A stretch of 64,000 nucleotides of DNA, from assembly GCA_030706405.1 (NCBI GenBank), contig JAUZOO010000010.1, forward strand, positions 124,001 to 188,000, in the 5' to 3' direction. The position numbers and the translations under genes are program-made. Origin of the DNA: Bacteroidota bacterium. Lineage in GTDB: Bacteria > Bacteroidota > Bacteroidia > Bacteroidales > JAAUTT01. Positions 1 to 10,448 of this stretch are shown here, one piece after another. The notes under the pieces are model-generated. The model saw only the letters and a list, made by a program, of their open reading frames with translations. It made no database searches and was not told the DNA's origin. Numbering within the stretch: the first letter of the stretch is position 1; every line of letters begins with the position of its first letter.

Positions 1-49
1 ATGGCCGGATAACTTGTGCAGGAAATTACTTAACTGACCCAAAAACTAT

Positions 50-360
50 AATCCTGCTATTGGGATTTAAGATAATTTTGAAAGAAACTCATTTCCCAAG
101 TTTGGGATTTTAGATAAATTTAAAATGAACACTTATCCCAAATAGCGAATTCGAGTTTTTTCTTTGTGGAACGATAATCCCAAATGTCGGATAAGTGTTT
201 TTTCAAAGTTTTTGTAAAATCCCAACTGGCGGATTGGGCAAAATTCATCAGAAAACCATAATCCCAAATGGCGGATAAGTGCTTTTTGTTTGTTAATCTG
301 AAATCCGACACTTGGGATAATCGATTTTTTATGCATAATGTCTTATCCCAAACGGGCAAT
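50..360. repeat. Degenerate tandem array, 42-nt period, about 8 units
   Basis: The TCC(C) core recurs at positions 53, 95, 137, 179, 221, 263, 305 and 347, i.e. every 42 nt; best units are ATAATCCCAAATG(T/G)CGGATAAGTG at 174-197 and 258-281. Confidence 0.8.
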
Positions 361-688
361 CGGTCTATTAATATCCAGCTGGCTATAAAAACGATCCGGA
401 TTGTGTTCCCTTCAAACTAAAACATCGGCATACCCGCGAGGTTTGTCATTTCTCACCTTCACATTGTTCGTTCGTCAGAATTTGGTTAGTTTAAACGTGT
501 TAATAATTGGCATAACCTTACTGTTTTCAATAATAGTCTCCTCCGACCAATAAAGTTTAGCGAAAGATTTTACAAAAAAAATCTTTTTCCCGATAGGGTA
601 AATCCTTCTTAAGAAATCATAATAACAGAAGCAGAAATACAGATTCTGTTCAACCCCGGGATACGCATTAAACTTAAAAACTTAAGCC

Positions 689-1966
689 ATGAAAACACAT
701 AATAACATTTTCGCACTAATAGCTGCTTGCTTGATGGTGGCTCTCTTTACAGCATATTTTAATCCGGTTATGGCAGGCGACGACCAATTCTCTGTAATAC
801 GCGGAAAACTGGTTGATCAGGCAAACAAAAAACCACTGATGTTTGCCAATATCTATCTCGATAATACCGGCATCGGAACAGTATCGAACGGCGAAGGGGA
901 ATTTATTCTCAAAGTGCCCGTCGATGAGCAAAACCATCCGATAAAAGTCTCCTACATGGGGTATCGGTCGCAGTCTTTCAACTTTAACGACCTCTCCCGC
1001 GATTACAACGTTATTCCAATGGAGCTGGAGGCAATTAATATTAAAGAAGTAATTGTACGGACGAACGACCCGATTTCGCTGATACGTGGAGTTATTAAAA
1101 ATATTCCCGAAAATTATGGACGGACACCTTATGTAGGCACAGCATTTTATCGCGAATCGGCCATGCAAAACCGCCAATACGTGGGCGTTGCCGAGGCTAT
1201 CCTTTCCATTTACAAATCGGATTATGGCAACGAAATGGCCGAAGATCGTATCAAAGTATTTAAAGGTCGCAAAAGTCAGGATGTAAAACGAATGGATACG
1301 CTCGTGTTTAAACTTCAGGGAGGGCATTACGTAGCTACACTGCTTGACTTAGCCAAAAGTCCCGAAACGTTTATGCTCGAAAAATTCTTCCACGTTTACA
1401 ACTATCAACCCGTTACCACCACTAACATTGAAGGCCGCGAAACCTATGTAATCGATTTTGCTCAACGTAAAGAAATAGACGATGCTTTTTATACCGGGCG
1501 GTTATATATCGATGTAAATACACTGGCAATCAAGAAAGCAGAATTCTCTATCAGTCCGTACGGGTTAAAATTTGCCGACCAATACCTGGTAAAGAAAAGG
1601 CCGATAGGATATTCTGTTAAAACAACAAGCGGCCATTACATGGTTGATTACCGCGAAATAAACGGAAAATGGATGTTAAACCACGTGCGATACGAAGTAA
1701 AATTTAAGGTCGATAAAAAACGACTGTTTTCGTTCAGCAAAACATATACTTCAACCGTCGATTTGGCTATGACCGACAAAGATACCGTGAACGTTGCCAA
1801 ATTTAAACTCCGTGAAAGCGTAAAACCCAATGATGTATTCATCGACCATGTGAGCAGTTTTTACGACGAAGATTTTTGGGGCAGCTATAATATTATTAAA
1901 CCCGAGGAACCTATTGAAGCAGCCATTGAACGGATAGGCAAACGCCTGCAGAAATATCAGAAATAA
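689..1966 (+). CDS. Carboxypeptidase-like regulatory domain (CarboxypepD_reg-like) protein, probably exported
   Basis: ORF with N-terminal signal-like segment and GKLVDQANKKPLMFANIYLDNTGIGTVSNGEGEFILKVP, a typical Bacteroidetes CarbopepD_reg-like beta-sandwich. Confidence 0.75.
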   Translation: MKTHNNIFALIAACLMVALFTAYFNPVMAGDDQFSVIRGKLVDQANKKPLMFANIYLDNTGIGTVSNGEGEFILKVPVDEQNHPIKVSYMGYRSQSFNFNDLSRDYNVIPMELEAINIKEVIVRTNDPISLIRGVIKNIPENYGRTPYVGTAFYRESAMQNRQYVGVAEAILSIYKSDYGNEMAEDRIKVFKGRKSQDVKRMDTLVFKLQGGHYVATLLDLAKSPETFMLEKFFHVYNYQPVTTTNIEGRETYVIDFAQRKEIDDAFYTGRLYIDVNTLAIKKAEFSISPYGLKFADQYLVKKRPIGYSVKTTSGHYMVDYREINGKWMLNHVRYEVKFKVDKKRLFSFSKTYTSTVDLAMTDKDTVNVAKFKLRESVKPNDVFIDHVSSFYDEDFWGSYNIIKPEEPIEAAIERIGKRLQKYQK

Positions 1967-2011
1967 TTTTTTTCATAGTTCGTTAGTTTTGTGAGGTTAG
2001 TAGATTAGCAA

Positions 2012-2040
2012 AACACCGGGATTGGGGTCCCGGTGTTTTT
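2012..2040. terminator. Hairpin terminator between convergent genes
   Basis: AACACCGGG (2012-2020) / CCCGGTGTT (2029-2037) followed by T-run. Confidence 0.8.
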
Positions 2041-2044
2041 TTAT

Positions 2045-2770
2045 TTAGCTTCTTAATTCGAAATTCTTTCCAAGATAAACCCTTCGTACCTGCTCGTCTT
2101 CGGCGAGGTCCTGGGCAGTTCCGGCTTTTAGAATGTCCCCTTCGAACAACAGGTAAGCCCGGTCGGTTATCGAAAGCGTTTCATGTACATTATGGTCGGT
2201 AATCAAAATACCAATATTCTTTTCCTTCAGTTTGCCAACAATCGACTGAATATCCTCAACGGCGATAGGGTCAACACCAGCAAAGGGCTCATCGAGTAAT
2301 ATAAATTTGGGATTAATGGCCAATGCACGGGCAATCTCGGTACGTCGGCGTTCTCCACCCGATAATTGGTAGCCAAAGCTTTTGCGAATTTTATTCAGAC
2401 CAAATTCCTGTAACAACGATTCAACACGCTCGTGCTGTTCTTGTTTGCTAAGGGTTGTCATTTCCAAAACCGAAAGGATATTATCCTCTACCGAAAGCTT
2501 ACGGAATACACTGGCTTCCTGAGCCAGATATCCAATGCCTTTTTGAGCGCGACGATAAACAGGTTCTTTCGTAATATCTTCGTCGTCAAGATAAATGTGC
2601 CCCTCGTTTGGAGTGATAAGCCCTACAATCATATAAAACGAAGTTGTTTTACCGGCACCGTTAGGACCAAGCAATCCAACAATTTCTCCCTGATTAACCT
2701 CTACGGAAACTCCTTTTACAACAACTCTGGAACGGTAACGTTTTACAAGATTTTCGGTACGTAGCTTCAC
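2045..2770 (-). CDS. lptB: LPS export ABC transporter ATP-binding protein LptB
   Basis: [17 protein letters not shown] Walker [16 protein letters not shown] signature, [12 protein letters not shown] Walker B; LptB-like throughout. Confidence 0.92.
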   Translation of the reverse strand: MKLRTENLVKRYRSRVVVKGVSVEVNQGEIVGLLGPNGAGKTTSFYMIVGLITPNEGHIYLDDEDITKEPVYRRAQKGIGYLAQEASVFRKLSVEDNILSVLEMTTLSKQEQHERVESLLQEFGLNKIRKSFGYQLSGGERRRTEIARALAINPKFILLDEPFAGVDPIAVEDIQSIVGKLKEKNIGILITDHNVHETLSITDRAYLLFEGDILKAGTAQDLAEDEQVRRVYLGKNFELRS

Positions 2771-2932
2771 GGCAATAAATTTAAATGATTACTTGGCGTT
2801 ACGTTTGCTAACTATAAAATGCTTATTTTAAGCATACAAACGTCTTTGTTATTATTTTATTTTCAAGGCACAAATATAACGATTAACCATAAAGTTATTC
2901 GGAATAAAATGACCTTAAGATTTAACTTCCTT

Positions 2933-3745
2933 TTAATTCTTCTGTGCGTTTCTTCTGCGTGTTACAATCGCTGAAATGACGATACTTACCTCATAGAGCA
3001 ATATCAATGGGATGCTCACTAAAATTTGGCTAAATACGTCGGGTGGGGTAATAACCGCAGCCACTACAAGGATAACAATTATGGCATGACGACGGTACTT
3101 TCGCATAAACTGTGGCGACATTATTCCAATCTTACTAAGAAAATACGCCAGAATTGGCAGCTCAAATATCAGTCCACTGGCCAGGGTTACCGAAGCTATG
3201 GTCGAGAAATAAGAGGTTAGGTTTATCTGATTTTCAATTTGAGAGCTAACTGCGTAGGAACCGAGAAAATGTACCGAAAATGGCACAATCATGTAATAAC
3301 CAAACAAAATTCCCAACAAAAACAGTGATGAAATGGCAAATACGGCACCGCGTGCATGATTCCGCTCATTACTGTGCAGGGCCGGAGCAACAAAGCTCCA
3401 GAACTCCCGGATTACAAATGGCGAAGCAATAATTAAACCGGCAATCACCGACACCATCATGTCGGTGGAGAACTGACCCGACATATCAATATTTATCAGT
3501 TTGAGCGGCTTAGAGTTTATGCACAGGCTCGATGTATGAAGCAATCCACCAAGTTTGCAAAGCAACCGGTTACTAATAAAGTCGGGGTTTTTGGGAGTAA
3601 GTAAAATATAGTCGAATATATACCTGCTATAAACAAAAGCCAAGGTTGCAAACACTACAATTGCCAAGGCTGAACGTATGATATGCCACCTCAGTTCTTC
3701 GAGATGCTCAAGAAACGTCATCTCCGACGCAGAATCCTTCTTCAT
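2933..3745 (-). CDS. tatC: Sec-independent translocase TatC
   Basis: MTFLEHLEELRWHIIRS N-terminus and multi-TM pattern typical of TatC. Confidence 0.92.
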   Translation of the reverse strand: MKKDSASEMTFLEHLEELRWHIIRSALAIVVFATLAFVYSRYIFDYILLTPKNPDFISNRLLCKLGGLLHTSSLCINSKPLKLINIDMSGQFSTDMMVSVIAGLIIASPFVIREFWSFVAPALHSNERNHARGAVFAISSLFLLGILFGYYMIVPFSVHFLGSYAVSSQIENQINLTSYFSTIASVTLASGLIFELPILAYFLSKIGIMSPQFMRKYRRHAIIVILVVAAVITPPDVFSQILVSIPLILLYEVSIVISAIVTRRRNAQKN

Positions 3746-4043
3746 AAGAAAATTTTAAAAAATCTTGTTTATCCGCCAAATTTTAACATACTTTGAATTC
3801 CCTAAAAACTCCTAAAGTCAGATTGTCCGTTTGTTTTTGGTAACAAAATTATTTTTGAGCTTAGAGCCTGCCAATTCAAAAAATTGTATAAATTTAAGTG
3901 CAAATGTATTTAAATTTTGTTCCCAATCTTGGCAAATATTCAAACTAAACATTTAGAAAATCAAATTAACTATATTTGCATTGACCGCGAACAAAGAGCT
4001 TAATTCAAGCCTTTAGTTAAAATAACGTAAGAATAATAATTAA

Positions 4044-6236
4044 ATGAGATCTGGGATAGATATTTCATTAACTGAACATCTTAAAAAGCATTTTGGATTC
4101 ACTTCATTTAAAGGAAACCAGGAAGCCATTATCAATAATGTTTTGGCCGGAAATGACGGCTTTGTTTTGATGCCTACCGGAGGAGGAAAATCACTTTGTT
4201 ACCAGTTGCCGGCCTTAATCATGGAAGGTACGGCAATTATTATATCTCCCCTGATAGCCCTGATGAAAAATCAGGTGGATGCTATGCGTAGCTTCAGTAC
4301 CGACGACATGGTTGCTCATTTTCTTAACTCTTCGCTTTCTAAAGCTCAAATTACCAAAGTTAAAGAAGATGTGATGGATGGCCGTACCAAGATGCTCTAC
4401 GTTGCCCCCGAATCGCTCACAAAAGAGGAAAATATACAATTTCTTAAACAGATTAAAATTTCGTTTTATGCCGTAGACGAAGCTCACTGCATCTCAGAAT
4501 GGGGGCACGACTTTCGTCCTGAATACCGTCGTATTCGTCCTATCATCAACGAGATAGGCTCGGCGCCCATTATTGCGTTAACGGCCACGGCTACACCCAA
4601 GGTTCAGCACGATATTCAGAAAAATTTGAATATGCTTGAAGCTACTGTTTTCAAGTCGTCATTCAACAGACATAACCTGTATTACGAGGTACGCCCGAAG
4701 ATTAACGCCACCAAGGAAATTATCAAATACATCAAAAATAACTGTGGGAAATCAGGTATTATCTATTGCCTGAGTCGTAAAAAAGTAGAAGAACTAGCCG
4801 AAATACTGCGTGTTAATGGCATTAAAGCCCTTGCTTACCATGCCGGAATGGACGCCAATACCAGAGCCGACAACCAGGATAAATTCCTTATGGAAGACTG
4901 CGATGTAATCGTTGCTACAATTGCTTTCGGGATGGGTATCGACAAGCCCGATGTTCGCTACGTTATCCATTACGACATGCCTAAAAGCCTTGAAGGTTAT
5001 TACCAGGAAACTGGCCGTGCCGGTCGCGATGGTGGCGAAGGTAACTGCATTGCATTTTACAGTTACAAGGACATTCAGAAACTCGAGAAGTTTATGCAGG
5101 GTAAACCAGTTGCCGAGCAGGAAATCGGACGCCACCTGTTGCTCGAAACTACTGCCTATGCAGAATCGGCTCTGTGTCGCCGTAGAACGCTTCTGCACTA
5201 TTTCGGAGAAGATTATCCGGATGTAAATTGTGAAACTTGCGATAACTGTCGTTTCCCGAAAACACAGTTCGAGGGTCAGGAATATGTGGAACAGGTTCTT
5301 GATGCTATTCTTGCTGTAAAAGAAAAATTTAAATCAGACCATATCGCCAATATTCTGGCCGGAAACCTTGACAGTGCTATCAAGTCGTACAAACATCATA
5401 AGCTTGAAATTTTCGGCACGGGAAGCGAAAAAGATAACAAATTTTGGAATTCGGTAATTCGCCAGGCATTGGTGGCTCACTTTATTCAAAAAGACATTGA
5501 AAATTATGGATTATTGGGATTAACACCCCTGGGGCACGAATATCTGGAACATCCCCATCCCATTACACTTTACGAAGATCACCATTATGCCGATGAAGAG
5601 GATGAAGAAGGCGGAATGGGAGGAGGAAAAACCAGCACGGTTGACACCGAGTTGTTTAATATCCTGAAAGATTTGCGTAAAAAAATGTCGAAGCAGAAAA
5701 GTCTTCCGCCATTTGTTATTTTTCAGGATCCGTCGCTTGAGGATATGTCTATCCAGTACCCTATTACCATGGAGGAACTCCAGAATATCGTTGGGGTAGG
5801 AGCTGGGAAAGCTCAGCGGTATGGCAAGGAATTCCTTGAGTTGATTAAGGCTTATGTCGAGGAAAAGGAGATTATCCGTCCGCAGGACATGGTCGTAAAA
5901 TCAGTGGTGAATAAGTCGGGGATGAAAGTATATATCATTCAGGCTATTGACCGTAAAATGTCGCTCGACGATATTTGCAATGCGAAAAATCTGTCGATGG
6001 GCGACTTGCTTAACGAAATCGAAGCAATCGTAAACTCCGGGACCAAGCTTAACCTCGATTATTATATTGATGAAGTTTTAGATGAGGAACATCAAGACGA
6101 AGTGTTCGATTACTTCCGCGAAGAAGCCGAATCCGAATCAATAGAAGAAGCTTTAAAGGTTCTTGGCGACGACGAATACAGCGAAGAAGAAATTCGCTTA
6201 ATGCGTATAAAGTTTATCTCCGAAATGGGGAATTAA
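4044..6236 (+). CDS. recQ: ATP-dependent DNA helicase RecQ
   Basis: MPTGGGKSLCYQLPAL, DEAHCISEWGHDFRPEY, QETGRAGRDG, RQC Cys residues, HRDC-like C-terminus. Confidence 0.95.
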   Translation: MRSGIDISLTEHLKKHFGFTSFKGNQEAIINNVLAGNDGFVLMPTGGGKSLCYQLPALIMEGTAIIISPLIALMKNQVDAMRSFSTDDMVAHFLNSSLSKAQITKVKEDVMDGRTKMLYVAPESLTKEENIQFLKQIKISFYAVDEAHCISEWGHDFRPEYRRIRPIINEIGSAPIIALTATATPKVQHDIQKNLNMLEATVFKSSFNRHNLYYEVRPKINATKEIIKYIKNNCGKSGIIYCLSRKKVEELAEILRVNGIKALAYHAGMDANTRADNQDKFLMEDCDVIVATIAFGMGIDKPDVRYVIHYDMPKSLEGYYQETGRAGRDGGEGNCIAFYSYKDIQKLEKFMQGKPVAEQEIGRHLLLETTAYAESALCRRRTLLHYFGEDYPDVNCETCDNCRFPKTQFEGQEYVEQVLDAILAVKEKFKSDHIANILAGNLDSAIKSYKHHKLEIFGTGSEKDNKFWNSVIRQALVAHFIQKDIENYGLLGLTPLGHEYLEHPHPITLYEDHHYADEEDEEGGMGGGKTSTVDTELFNILKDLRKKMSKQKSLPPFVIFQDPSLEDMSIQYPITMEELQNIVGVGAGKAQRYGKEFLELIKAYVEEKEIIRPQDMVVKSVVNKSGMKVYIIQAIDRKMSLDDICNAKNLSMGDLLNEIEAIVNSGTKLNLDYYIDEVLDEEHQDEVFDYFREEAESESIEEALKVLGDDEYSEEEIRLMRIKFISEMGN

Positions 6237-6264
6237 TCTTCTTCTGATAAAGCACGAATTGAAC

Positions 6265-6310
6265 GAATACCAATGTCTAAATCACAAAAAAGCGTTGGTA
6301 TTCTTTTTTT
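6265..6310. terminator. Hairpin terminator downstream of recQ
   Basis: GAATACCAA (6265-6273) / TTGGTATTC (6295-6303) then T-run. Confidence 0.65.
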
Positions 6311-6335
6311 TGTGATAAATCAATGATTGACCTTT

Positions 6336-7526
6336 CTATTCCATCTTTGTGTCAAATCCATCTCTAAGTCCATTGCCCAGAAAGTTAAATGCCAAGACCA
6401 TCAGCATTATGGCAAAGCCGGGAAGAATGGCTAAATATGCCTGGTCAAGAATGATATAGCCATAATGGTCTTTAATCATATTTCCCCATGAAGGTACCGG
6501 TGGCTGAACTCCAACTCCAAGAAAGCTTAACCCAGCCTCCATCAATATAGCTGATGCAAAATTTGCTGCTGAAATAATTACCACTGGCCCTATTATATTC
6601 GGCAGTATATGCCTGAAGATGATACGGAAATCGCCAAAACCCAATGCCCGGGCTGCTTCTACAAATTCCTTTTCCCGAAAGCTGAGAACCTGGCCTCTAA
6701 CCACACGAGCCACTTCCACCCACATGGTGAGCCCCACGGCAACAAATACCTGCCAAAAGCCTTTCCCCAATACCAATGTAATTGACAATACCATTAATAA
6801 TGTAGGGATTGACCAAACAACGTTTATAAGCCATGAGATAAATACATCCGTTCGGTCACGGTAATAACCAGCCACAACGCCAAGCCATATACCGATTATA
6901 AGTGAAATGAAAACTGAAATAAACCCTACGGAGAACGAAACTCGGGTTCCGATTATCAGGCGGCTGAACATATCGCGACCAAACCGGTCGGTACCTAAAA
7001 GAAATGTCCGGGTTACAATCTGTTTATCAACAATGGTTTTTATAAGTTCCGCTTTGGAAATAGTGATTATACGACCTTCCGCGTCCTTAAACCTAAAATT
7101 GTCTTTGGTGGTTTTTACAACAGGCACAGACTTATCCACAGGGAATACAACATCTACAAGGTGAAATCGGGATTCAAAAGGTTCGTCGCCCTTTCCCGAT
7201 GAATATTCGTTTAAAATTAGAGAATCGCCCTGAATTTTGAATGAATCTATAGGAATACATTGATATTGAGTTTCTCTACCCAGTAACATGGTATGAAAAA
7301 AGGACGAACTTTCAATATTCTGATGTTTTCGAATAAGTGCAATCTTTGCCTTAAACATTGGTGGCTTGGCTGCAATGGAAAGCATTTGATTGTTCGAAAA
7401 TGGCGTAGAGTCAGGGGTTATAAGATATCCCAACAGGGCTATAAAAAATGATAGCAAGATAAAAATGGCCCCGGCAATCGAAAGCTTATTATGCTTAAAC
7501 CTGTTCCAAAAAAGAGAATTTTCCAT
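6336..7526 (-). CDS. Peptide/nickel-type ABC transporter permease (DppC/OppC-like)
   Basis: BPD_transp_1 core with EAARALGFGDFRIIFRHILPNI and C-terminal GNGLRDGFDTKME. Confidence 0.88.
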   Translation of the reverse strand: MENSLFWNRFKHNKLSIAGAIFILLSFFIALLGYLITPDSTPFSNNQMLSIAAKPPMFKAKIALIRKHQNIESSSFFHTMLLGRETQYQCIPIDSFKIQGDSLILNEYSSGKGDEPFESRFHLVDVVFPVDKSVPVVKTTKDNFRFKDAEGRIITISKAELIKTIVDKQIVTRTFLLGTDRFGRDMFSRLIIGTRVSFSVGFISVFISLIIGIWLGVVAGYYRDRTDVFISWLINVVWSIPTLLMVLSITLVLGKGFWQVFVAVGLTMWVEVARVVRGQVLSFREKEFVEAARALGFGDFRIIFRHILPNIIGPVVIISAANFASAILMEAGLSFLGVGVQPPVPSWGNMIKDHYGYIILDQAYLAILPGFAIMLMVLAFNFLGNGLRDGFDTKME

Positions 7527-7537
7527 TTACGCTTGAA

Positions 7538-8848
7538 TTACCCGATAATCATCCCCATTAAACACGCCGAAAGCAACGATACCAATGTGCCGGCTATCAA
7601 CGCTTTAAATCCGAGCTCCGAAACCATGTTTCGTTTACCCGGTGCCAGGGAGCCAATACATCCGATTTGGATGCCGATGGAGGCAAAATTAGCAAAACCC
7701 GACAAAAAGTAAGTAGCCATAATCACCGATTTCTGCTGCGTAAAAGCCCCGGCAGCCTTCAATGACGAGAGGTTTATGTATCCGATAAATTCGGTAAGCA
7801 TTACTTTTTCGCCCAGCAAACGCCCGGTAGTAACCATATCGGCGGGACAGATACCAATAACCCACATAACCGGGGCAAAGCAGTATCCGAGAATAAATTG
7901 CAACGATAACTCCTGGTAACGGCCTCCGGTAATTGAAGCAATATAACTATTCAGATGTGTCCAGTAACCGATTTTAAGGGCGATAAAATTGAACATCGCC
8001 ACAAAAGCAACAAATACAATGAGCATGGCCCCCACATTAATGGTAAGCTTTAATCCATCGCCGGTTCCGTTGAAAATAGCCCCAAGGACATTGGTTTCGC
8101 TCCGGGATTTTTCGAGATAAAGTTCACGGTCAAACTCTCCCGTATGCGGAATAAGAATTTTAGCAATCACAATTGCTCCGGGAGCAGCCATTACAGATGC
8201 CGCAATAAGATGCTTGGCGAAAATTAATTGCTGTACAGGGTCATTTCCTCCCAAAAAGCCGATATAGGCGGCGAGTACCGTGCCAGCAAGCATCGACATT
8301 CCCGCAACCATAACCTGGAATATTTCGGGGCGCGACATTTTTTCGAGGTAAGACTTGATGAGAAGTGGAGATTCACTCTGTCCGAGAAATATATTAGCCG
8401 AAGTAGCCAGGCTTTCAGGGCCCGAGATGGACATTAGTCGCTGCAACAGCCTTGCCAGTAATTTAACGACCCACTGAATAATACCATAATAATATAATGC
8501 ACCTGTAAGTGCCCCAATAAAAATAATAGCCGGAAGTATCTGAAATGCAAAGATGATGCCTACTTTATCGCTGTTTACAAGTTCGCCGAACAGAAAGCGG
8601 GAACCTTCTTTAGAGAAATTGATGACACTGATAAACAACCGGCCTATGAACTCAAATAATTTATAGAATGCCGGAACATAAATTACCCCTAACCCTAACA
8701 TTAACTGAGCCGCCAACCCTGTAAAGACAACTCTCCACGATATAGCTTTCCGATTTTCGCTCAACAAATAGCATATGCCAATAATAAAAGCAATGCCAAC
8801 CGTGCCCCGCAGGACACCCAATACCGGTAAGTATTCGGCCTGTGCCAT
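7538..8848 (-). CDS. NupC-like concentrative nucleoside transporter
   Basis: GQSESPLLIKSYLEKMSRPEIFQVMVAGMSMLAGTVLAAYIGF and GFANFASIGIQIG, CNT family motifs. Confidence 0.9.
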   Translation of the reverse strand: MAQAEYLPVLGVLRGTVGIAFIIGICYLLSENRKAISWRVVFTGLAAQLMLGLGVIYVPAFYKLFEFIGRLFISVINFSKEGSRFLFGELVNSDKVGIIFAFQILPAIIFIGALTGALYYYGIIQWVVKLLARLLQRLMSISGPESLATSANIFLGQSESPLLIKSYLEKMSRPEIFQVMVAGMSMLAGTVLAAYIGFLGGNDPVQQLIFAKHLIAASVMAAPGAIVIAKILIPHTGEFDRELYLEKSRSETNVLGAIFNGTGDGLKLTINVGAMLIVFVAFVAMFNFIALKIGYWTHLNSYIASITGGRYQELSLQFILGYCFAPVMWVIGICPADMVTTGRLLGEKVMLTEFIGYINLSSLKAAGAFTQQKSVIMATYFLSGFANFASIGIQIGCIGSLAPGKRNMVSELGFKALIAGTLVSLLSACLMGMIIG

Positions 8849-9447
8849 TATTTGGCCCGGCGGTTTATTTCATCACGGATTATTGAGGCCCGTTCATAGT
8901 TTTCTTTCGAAATAGCTTCGCTTAAAAGATCCTTTAGTTCATCTATATCAAGCTCTTTCAATTCGTCGTTCTCGGGCTGAACAATCTCGGGTTTGGCCTC
9001 ATCTCCTTCGGCTTTGTGTCCATGAACGTCATTCTCAAAATCAATAACAATGCCAGCTTTGGCAATAATATCTTCGGTAGTGAAAATAGGACATTTAAAA
9101 CGTAAGGCAAGCGCTATGGAATCAGACGTGCGAGCATCAATAGAAATACGGGTCTGGCCATTATCACATATTAATTTTGAAAAGAATACGCCTTCTTCCA
9201 GTTTATAAATGTTAACCTCGATAAGGGTGATTTTAAATGCTGTGGCAAAGTTCACAAATAAATCATGAGTCAGGGGGCGGGGTGGTTTTAGTCCTTCCAA
9301 TTGAATTGCAATAGCTTGAGCTTCAAATCCTCCAACAATAATAGGTACTCTTCGTTGCCCGTTTTCTTCGCTTAAAACCAAGGCATAAGCTCCCGATTGG
9401 GTTTGACTATATGAAATACCTAAAACATTAAGCCTAATCTTATTCAC
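8848..9447 (-). CDS. Bifunctional nuclease family protein (DUF151) with C-terminal UVR-like motif
   Basis: VPIIVGGFEAQAIAIQLEGLKPPRPLTHDL and ARTSDSIALALRFKCPIFTTEDI; C-terminal LLSEAISKENYERASIIRDEINRR. Stop overlaps the nupC-like start at 8848. Confidence 0.85.
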   Translation of the reverse strand: MNKIRLNVLGISYSQTQSGAYALVLSEENGQRRVPIIVGGFEAQAIAIQLEGLKPPRPLTHDLFVNFATAFKITLIEVNIYKLEEGVFFSKLICDNGQTRISIDARTSDSIALALRFKCPIFTTEDIIAKAGIVIDFENDVHGHKAEGDEAKPEIVQPENDELKELDIDELKDLLSEAISKENYERASIIRDEINRRAK

Positions 9448-9635
9448 GCGAGAATTTCATTTAGAATTTATATCGAACACAAATATAATGAAATCAACAA
9501 AACTTTTAGTAAATATAATATAATGTCGTTTTGACAAAAACGACGGAGTGCATTTACATTCGAAGAAACCTCTCCGGCACAAAAAAGTTTAAATCACATT
9601 GAAATACAATTCCTAATAAAATTCATTATAAAATG

Positions 9636-9666
9636 TTTGTACTTGATTGAAAGTTTTATATTTTTG
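9636..9666 (+). promoter_or_regulatory. Bacteroidetes-type promoter for rplU
   Basis: TTTG at 9636-9639, 19-nt spacer, TATTTTTG (TAnnTTTG) at 9659-9666, 34 nt upstream of the rplU start. Confidence 0.6.
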
Positions 9667-9700
9667 CAGTCCATTTTGTAAATAAAGAAAAACAAATAAA

Positions 9701-10012
9701 ATGTACGCAATAGTTGACATCGCAGGCCAACAATTTAAGGTAGAAAAAGACCAGAAAGTTTTTGTTCACCGCTTGGAAGCCGAAGAAGGAGCAAATGTAT
9801 CGTTTAACCAAGTTCTGTTGGTTGATAACGACGGAGACGTTAAAGTTGGCGTTCCCACAGTAGACGGGGCTATTATCTCCGCTAAAGTACTGGCCCACGT
9901 TCGTGGTGACAAAGTATTGGTTTTCAAAAAGAAAAGAAGAAAAGGTTATCAAAAACTGAGCGGTCACCGTCAGGATTTAACCCAGATTCAAGTAGAAGAT
10001 ATCAAAGCTTAA
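9701..10012 (+). CDS. rplU: 50S ribosomal protein L21
   Basis: [22 protein letters not shown]...[15 protein letters not shown]. Confidence 0.97.
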   Translation: MYAIVDIAGQQFKVEKDQKVFVHRLEAEEGANVSFNQVLLVDNDGDVKVGVPTVDGAIISAKVLAHVRGDKVLVFKKKRRKGYQKLSGHRQDLTQIQVEDIKA

Positions 10013-10043
10013 GGTTCAACGGATTTTTTAAAAATATTCAAAC

Positions 10044-10310
10044 ATGGCACACAAAAAAGGTGCGGGTAGTTCCCGTAACGGTAGAGAGTCGGAAAGTAAA
10101 CGACTTGGTATCAAATTATTCGGCGGTCAGGGTGCTAAAGCCGGAGCTATTATCGTACGTCAAAGAGGTACTGTACACAATCCGGGCTTAAATGTAGGTA
10201 TTGGCAAAGACCACACCTTATTTGCACTGGTTAACGGCACTGTAGAATTCAGAAGAAAAACTAACAACAAATCGTACGTTTCGGTTGTTCCTTTTGCAGT
10301 TGCAGAATAA
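10044..10310 (+). CDS. rpmA: 50S ribosomal protein L27
   Basis: [29 protein letters not shown]...IIVRQRGT. Confidence 0.97.
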   Translation: MAHKKGAGSSRNGRESESKRLGIKLFGGQGAKAGAIIVRQRGTVHNPGLNVGIGKDHTLFALVNGTVEFRRKTNNKSYVSVVPFAVAE

Positions 10311-10334
10311 CAGAACACGGTTTTTTTGATATTG

Positions 10335-10390
10335 TCTCCTGTACAATTACTATCTTTAGGTGGTAAATGGTACAGGAGATTTTTATTTTT
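10335..10390 (+). terminator. Terminator after rplU-rpmA
   Basis: TCTCCTGTAC (10335-10344) / GTACAGGAGA (10370-10379) followed by TTTTTATTTTT. Confidence 0.7.
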
Positions 10391-10448
10391 GCGATTTAAC
10401 GAACCTGAGTCGGGAACTTTACCATCCTGATTCGAACAACCTAAAAAT

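Noticed and set aside
120-359. 79-aa minus-strand ORF with 14-aa repeats
   Set aside because: Starts at TTG; its repetition follows directly from the 42-nt DNA period, and the array continues past its stop. Not called as CDS.
50-360. Could the left-edge repeats be a CRISPR array?
   Set aside because: Repeats are degenerate and contiguous at 42 nt with no conserved repeat/unique spacer alternation, and no cas genes are present.
716-1327. Long antisense ORFs opposite well-supported genes (also 4794-5198, 10968-11657, 13434-13946, 15888-16412, 23471-24085, 54891-55490, 55384-56022, 57377-57952)
   Set aside because: All lie opposite recognisable conserved proteins and lack domain-like sequence; typical shadow ORFs.
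10335-10390. Possible T-box-like element upstream of serS
   Set aside because: Only a simple stem-loop plus T-run after rpmA; no T-box consensus or specifier loop seen, so it is called a terminator.
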